Positions 61,059 to 64,000 of a DNA stretch of 64,000 nt are shown here, in pieces. Within the stretch, counting starts at the first letter, position 1. Each line of letters starts with the position of its first letter. This DNA comes from JAMQKA01 sp031569985. Lineage in GTDB: Bacteria > Bacteroidota > Rhodothermia > Balneolales > Balneolaceae. The translations under genes and the position numbers were made by a program. The notes below the pieces were generated by a model that was not told the DNA's origin, made no database searches, and saw only the letters and a list, made by a program, of their open reading frames with translations. The DNA is taken from NCBI RefSeq assembly GCF_031569985.1, contig NZ_JAMQKA010000010.1, positions 62,001 through 126,000 on the forward strand, in the 5' to 3' direction.

Positions 61059-61566
61059 AACAGTCAGTAATTGATGTTAATATCTTTTGTTTTTCTACTT
61101 CTTTATATCACCAATATCGTACCGATCTGGCATCTCTGACGTAATTACAGATTTAAAGTACCAGATATGTCGTTTTGGGGAAAGTGGGAAAAACCGGTAC
61201 AAACATGTCAGGATAAGTCTGCCTTACCTGCATTTCTCACGAAAAGTTAGTCTGAGTTTATGTAATTCCATGATACACTGTGGGTTACATTGATTTTTAG
61301 ACTAAAAATATAACAGTGGGTAGCGAGCTACGAAATTGGTCCGTCTGCTGTGTTGAAAGTGGAAATTGCGCACTCAATGTATAAACATACATTTCGCTTG
61401 CGATATCCACTTCGCCTTGCATACGAGCCAATTTCTTGATGAGAAATGCAGGCTAACTGTTACTTGGGTGAGGAAAAATGTGTCAGTTTGGAATAAGGTT
61501 GAAATTTTAAGTTCGGAATTCTTGCTTTACGTAACAGGTGATAACCTTAATTAAATTATCAATGCC
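61059..61566. other. 508-bp gap with an imperfect inverted repeat
   Basis: Carries a self-complementary element at about 61327-61437: GAAATTGG and CCAATTTC are outer arms and AGTGGAAATTGCG and CGATATCCACT are inner arms. I see no gene. The clpB promoter should be in the left part. Confidence 0.5.
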
Positions 61567-62106
61567 ATGGAAAAAACAGAGGTTTCGGGCGTTACCATAG
61601 AACTCAAGCGAGGAGACATCGCAAGCCAGAAGGATATTGAAGCGATAGTGAATGCAGCCAATGCACAGCTCAAAACGGGAGGTGGCGTGGCCGGTGCCAT
61701 TCATCGTGCGGCAGGACCCGGGCTGGCCGAGGAAGCAAAACCGATGGCGCCGATCAAGCCGGGGGAAGCGGTCATCACCGGGGCTCACAACCTGCCCAAC
61801 GAATATGTTATTCACTGCCTGGGCCCGGTGTATGGGCGCGACAAGCCGGAAGAGGAGCTGCTCGCCAACTGCTACAAGAATGCACTTGACCGCGCAGAAG
61901 AAAACGGGATTACAAGTGTCGCTTTCCCTTCTATTTCAACGGGAGCATTTGGCTACCCGATGGAAGATGCCGCTCGCGTTGCTTTTCAATCTGTTAAAGG
62001 GCATGCTGAGGAGGGACTTTCTTCTGTCAAACTTATCCGGTTTGTTCTTTGGGGCGAAGATGCCATGAACACGCATCAACAAGTGATGGAAGAAGTATTT
62101 GGATAA
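61567..62106 (+). CDS. Macro-domain protein (ADP-ribose hydrolase type)
   Basis: A 179-residue macro domain. The ADP-ribose pocket motifs are IVNAANAQLKTGGGVAGAIHRAAG (about 28-51), HCLGPVYG and VAFPSISTGAFGYPMEDAARVA. These match MacroD-type O-acetyl-ADP-ribose deacetylases, which remove ADP-ribose from proteins or acetylated ADP-ribose. Monocistronic. No DarT toxin partner is adjacent. Confidence 0.92.
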   Translation: MEKTEVSGVTIELKRGDIASQKDIEAIVNAANAQLKTGGGVAGAIHRAAGPGLAEEAKPMAPIKPGEAVITGAHNLPNEYVIHCLGPVYGRDKPEEELLANCYKNALDRAEENGITSVAFPSISTGAFGYPMEDAARVAFQSVKGHAEEGLSSVKLIRFVLWGEDAMNTHQQVMEEVFG

Positions 62107-62191
62107 TCCAGCTTATTTTATCGAAAACTCCAAATTACAATTTATCAAAAGGCAAACAGGAAGTTGATATTTGAGATTTGATGCTTGTCAT

Positions 62192-62968
62192 TTATCCCCC
62201 GTAAATCTCGTTTAAAACATCGGCAAGTCGAATTCCTGCCTGCAGGAGTCTTTTCTCTACGGTATCGAAATTTTTGTATGTGTATTCATATCCGAGCTCC
62301 ATATCATCAGGCAGATTGTAGACCTGGTCCCGCAGTTGCATCGATTCCCTGGCCCAGTCCAGCACGCCGGTAGATTGCCACTCGCGAAGTTTCTCTTGCG
62401 TTGGGTGATTTATACTCTTGGAAAGTTCAGTATAGCTCAGTTTAGAATCGTCAATCATTTCGCTGTCCCATACGCGATGCAGGTTCGAAGGCTCCCAAAA
62501 CCATTGCACTTCCACCGCGTTGCCCCCGCGGTCTTCGCCAGTACCCACATGTAACGGCTGGTGAATATCGCCCACTAGGTGAATGAGCATCTTCAGCTTT
62601 TTTGCCTCTTCTTCCTTAGATATATCTCCCTGCTTGAGATCACTGATAATATCTTGCAACGCTTTCACCAAGTCGCCATTTGGATTCTTTTCAGTCTCCG
62701 CATAGGTTTGTCCATCGGGAATTGTGACCCAGTGCCAGTCGTGCGTATGATCATATTGCGGGTCAGACCGAATTTCATCCATCCAGGTACTGGCCATTGC
62801 AAGGGATTCATCGCCCAAAATTTGCTTAATCTCTTTTTTTGCAAGAGGGGTAAGGTACTCGGCAGCGATATCTCCAACCACCCGGTGCCCGGTTCGTCCC
62901 CATTTTTCAGCGGAGTGAACGTTATCTACGGTGAATAGAAGGCTAAGCAGGATGATGAGTGTTTTCAT
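62192..62968 (-). CDS. S1/P1 family zinc nuclease, exported
   Basis: A 258-residue secreted nuclease with a signal (about 1-20). Zinc ligands typical of the family are visible: WGRTGHRVVGDIAAEYL at the mature N-terminus, ASTWMDEIR, HDWHWVTIPDG, MLIHLVGDIHQPLHVG, and NLHRVWDS. It cleaves single-stranded nucleic acids in the periplasm or outside. The mature N-terminus here starts a few residues before the tryptophan usually seen at +1. It is single, between the macro-domain and DUF2784 genes. Confidence 0.93.
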   Translation of the reverse strand: MKTLIILLSLLFTVDNVHSAEKWGRTGHRVVGDIAAEYLTPLAKKEIKQILGDESLAMASTWMDEIRSDPQYDHTHDWHWVTIPDGQTYAETEKNPNGDLVKALQDIISDLKQGDISKEEEAKKLKMLIHLVGDIHQPLHVGTGEDRGGNAVEVQWFWEPSNLHRVWDSEMIDDSKLSYTELSKSINHPTQEKLREWQSTGVLDWARESMQLRDQVYNLPDDMELGYEYTYKNFDTVEKRLLQAGIRLADVLNEIYGG

Positions 62969-63089
62969 TGGATCGCAGGTTGATCTGGCGTCATTATTAT
63001 TTTTGCAGACAATATGCCTATTTTTCCAGAAGATGGTAAGCCATTTTTTTCTGGTGTCCCTTTGTTAATAATCATTTAACAGTGACAGG

Positions 63090-63455
63090 ATGTATCAATT
63101 TTTAGACCTGTTCTTTATTACGTTTCATTCGTTGCTGATACTCTTCAACCTGTTTGGCTGGATTTGGGAGAAGACCCGAAAATGGAACCTGTTGACATTG
63201 TCAGCAACCGCTTTTTCCTGGATTATACTCGGCATCTGGTACGGGTTTGGGTACTGCCCGTGTACCCACTGGCACTGGCTGGTGCGCCGAGAATTGGGTT
63301 ACTACGATATGCCCAATTCCTACATCAAGTTTTTGGTGGATCTGCTGACCGGTTGGGATGTTAACGCGGTATTGGTGGATTGGGCGACGGGAATACTTTT
63401 TGGTGCTGCATTCATCATATCGATATATACAAATTTTAAAAGTTGGAAGAAGTAA
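63090..63455 (+). CDS. DUF2784 membrane protein
   Basis: A 121-residue membrane protein with about three to four hydrophobic segments and the family motif WYGFGYCPCTHWHW at about 50-63. Function unknown. It is divergent from the S1/P1 nuclease gene. Confidence 0.85.
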   Translation: MYQFLDLFFITFHSLLILFNLFGWIWEKTRKWNLLTLSATAFSWIILGIWYGFGYCPCTHWHWLVRRELGYYDMPNSYIKFLVDLLTGWDVNAVLVDWATGILFGAAFIISIYTNFKSWKK

Positions 63456-63546
63456 AAGCTTGCGGGTACTTCTCACATGAATATGTGGTTTAGCTCCTCT
63501 CTCTGACAAATATTTTACAAGCAACTATTCAACAGACCAAGGTGAT

Positions 63547-64000
63547 ATGAAAAAAATACTATTGGCTATTTTCGTTGTTCTTTTTTGTTGCTCACTAACA
63601 AATTTGTTGGCACAGGAAAGCGTTGGCTTCTCAAATCCCGAAGATATTCAGCCGTTGCTGGACTACCGGCTGCCCGACTGGGGCTATTCTAATTTTGGGC
63701 TGGATCTGAGTCACATGAGCAGCGTATCTGATTCTAAATATGATCAAAGAAATATATCACGATTCTCCAATACAATACAAATCAGTCCAACATACCGTTT
63801 GTACAGGGAATCGGAACAGAAAATTCTAAATTTATTTAGCTCAGTGGGGTTGAATTATAATAATAGTAAAATTGAATCTCGTGGATATGATAATTCGGAA
63901 CGTCAGACAAAGAATCTCAATATTGATTCACAAATAAATATTTCACTGAAGAATTATCAATCAGAGAATATATTTTTATATGGAGCAGGAGATTTTTCTG
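63547..64000 (+). CDS. Exported protein, probable outer-membrane beta-barrel, cut by right edge
   Basis: Translation from ATG at 63547 (AAGGTGAT ribosome site) gives MKKILLAIFVVLFCCSLTNLLAQ as a signal peptide, then about 128 residues that stay open to the window end. The sequence has alternating polar and hydrophobic residues and aromatic-flanked strands (FSNTIQISPTYRLYRE, LFSSVGLNYNNS, LNIDSQINISLKNYQ), which suggests a beta barrel. The family cannot be named from this part. Confidence 0.75.
   Translation, partial: MKKILLAIFVVLFCCSLTNLLAQESVGFSNPEDIQPLLDYRLPDWGYSNFGLDLSHMSSVSDSKYDQRNISRFSNTIQISPTYRLYRESEQKILNLFSSVGLNYNNSKIESRGYDNSERQTKNLNIDSQINISLKNYQSENIFLYGAGDFS

Noticed and set aside
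61567..62106. DarG antitoxin of a DarT-DarG system
   Set aside because: The macro domain stands alone at standard MacroD length, with no DarT-like gene next to it and no C-terminal DarG extension.

Overview
The window looks like a Gram-negative bacterium of the Bacteroidota/Rhodothermota/Balneolota lineage. A salt-tolerant Balneolaceae-type organism is my best guess; no rRNA is present to fix it. The reasons are many SPI- and SPII-type exported proteins, a TonB-dependent receptor with a carboxypeptidase-like N-terminal plug extension, a TamA/TamB pair, CusB with a C-terminal DUF3347, and lipoproteins built from spondin_N, CHRD and DUF7282-like domains. Intergenic DNA carries several families of small dispersed repeats. 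I see no tRNA, rRNA, IS transposase, prophage or CRISPR-cas genes.

Bases 1-15000 are a copper-detoxification island. It holds the end of an AraC-type regulator and a CPC-type Cu(I) ATPase (copA), both on +. A long minus-strand run follows: a His-rich periplasmic protein, CusA, TolC, CusB, a DUF411 lipoprotein, a small anchored protein and a TlpA-like thioredoxin lipoprotein. A divergent CPH-type ATPase (copB-like) closes the island. Bases 15000-23000 carry three secreted lipoproteins (four DUF7282-like repeats; two spondin_N domains; CHRD) around an OmpR-type response regulator and histidine kinase. Between the first two lipoproteins lies 1.4 kb without genes. It contains an array of nine 14-bp palindromes spaced exactly 23 bp apart, between two direct repeats.

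Bases 23000-28000 are a tight minus-strand operon of a 998-residue coiled-coil P-loop ATPase, an MscS channel and a methyltransferase. Bases 28000-41300 hold thiC with a TPP riboswitch, a multicopper oxidase overlapping a ZIP transporter, a choice-of-anchor-V protein with a CXXCH site, a Vgb-like propeller, a KefB-type antiporter with FetA/FetB, a DJ-1/PfpI protein, a DUF3124 lipoprotein and a PCu(A)C copper chaperone.

Bases 41400-46200 form a second copper/zinc group: a 50-residue double zinc ribbon, an OprC/NosA-like receptor, a Cys/His/Met-rich small protein, a SCO protein and a CDF exporter. From there to the right edge the genes are mostly housekeeping: an M14 peptidase, TamA-TamB, an M29 aminopeptidase, a lipoprotein that may be MACPF-like, DUF1761, ClpB, a macro-domain protein, an S1/P1 nuclease, DUF2784 and the start of an exported protein cut by the edge.

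The metal genes suggest layered copper handling. Two P1B ATPases would clear the cytoplasm, CusABC the periplasm and cytoplasm, and DUF411, the His-rich protein, PCu(A)C and SCO would buffer or deliver copper outside the inner membrane. An outer-membrane receptor could import it. Start sites given differ from the longest open frame where a ribosome site, lipobox or domain boundary argues for it.
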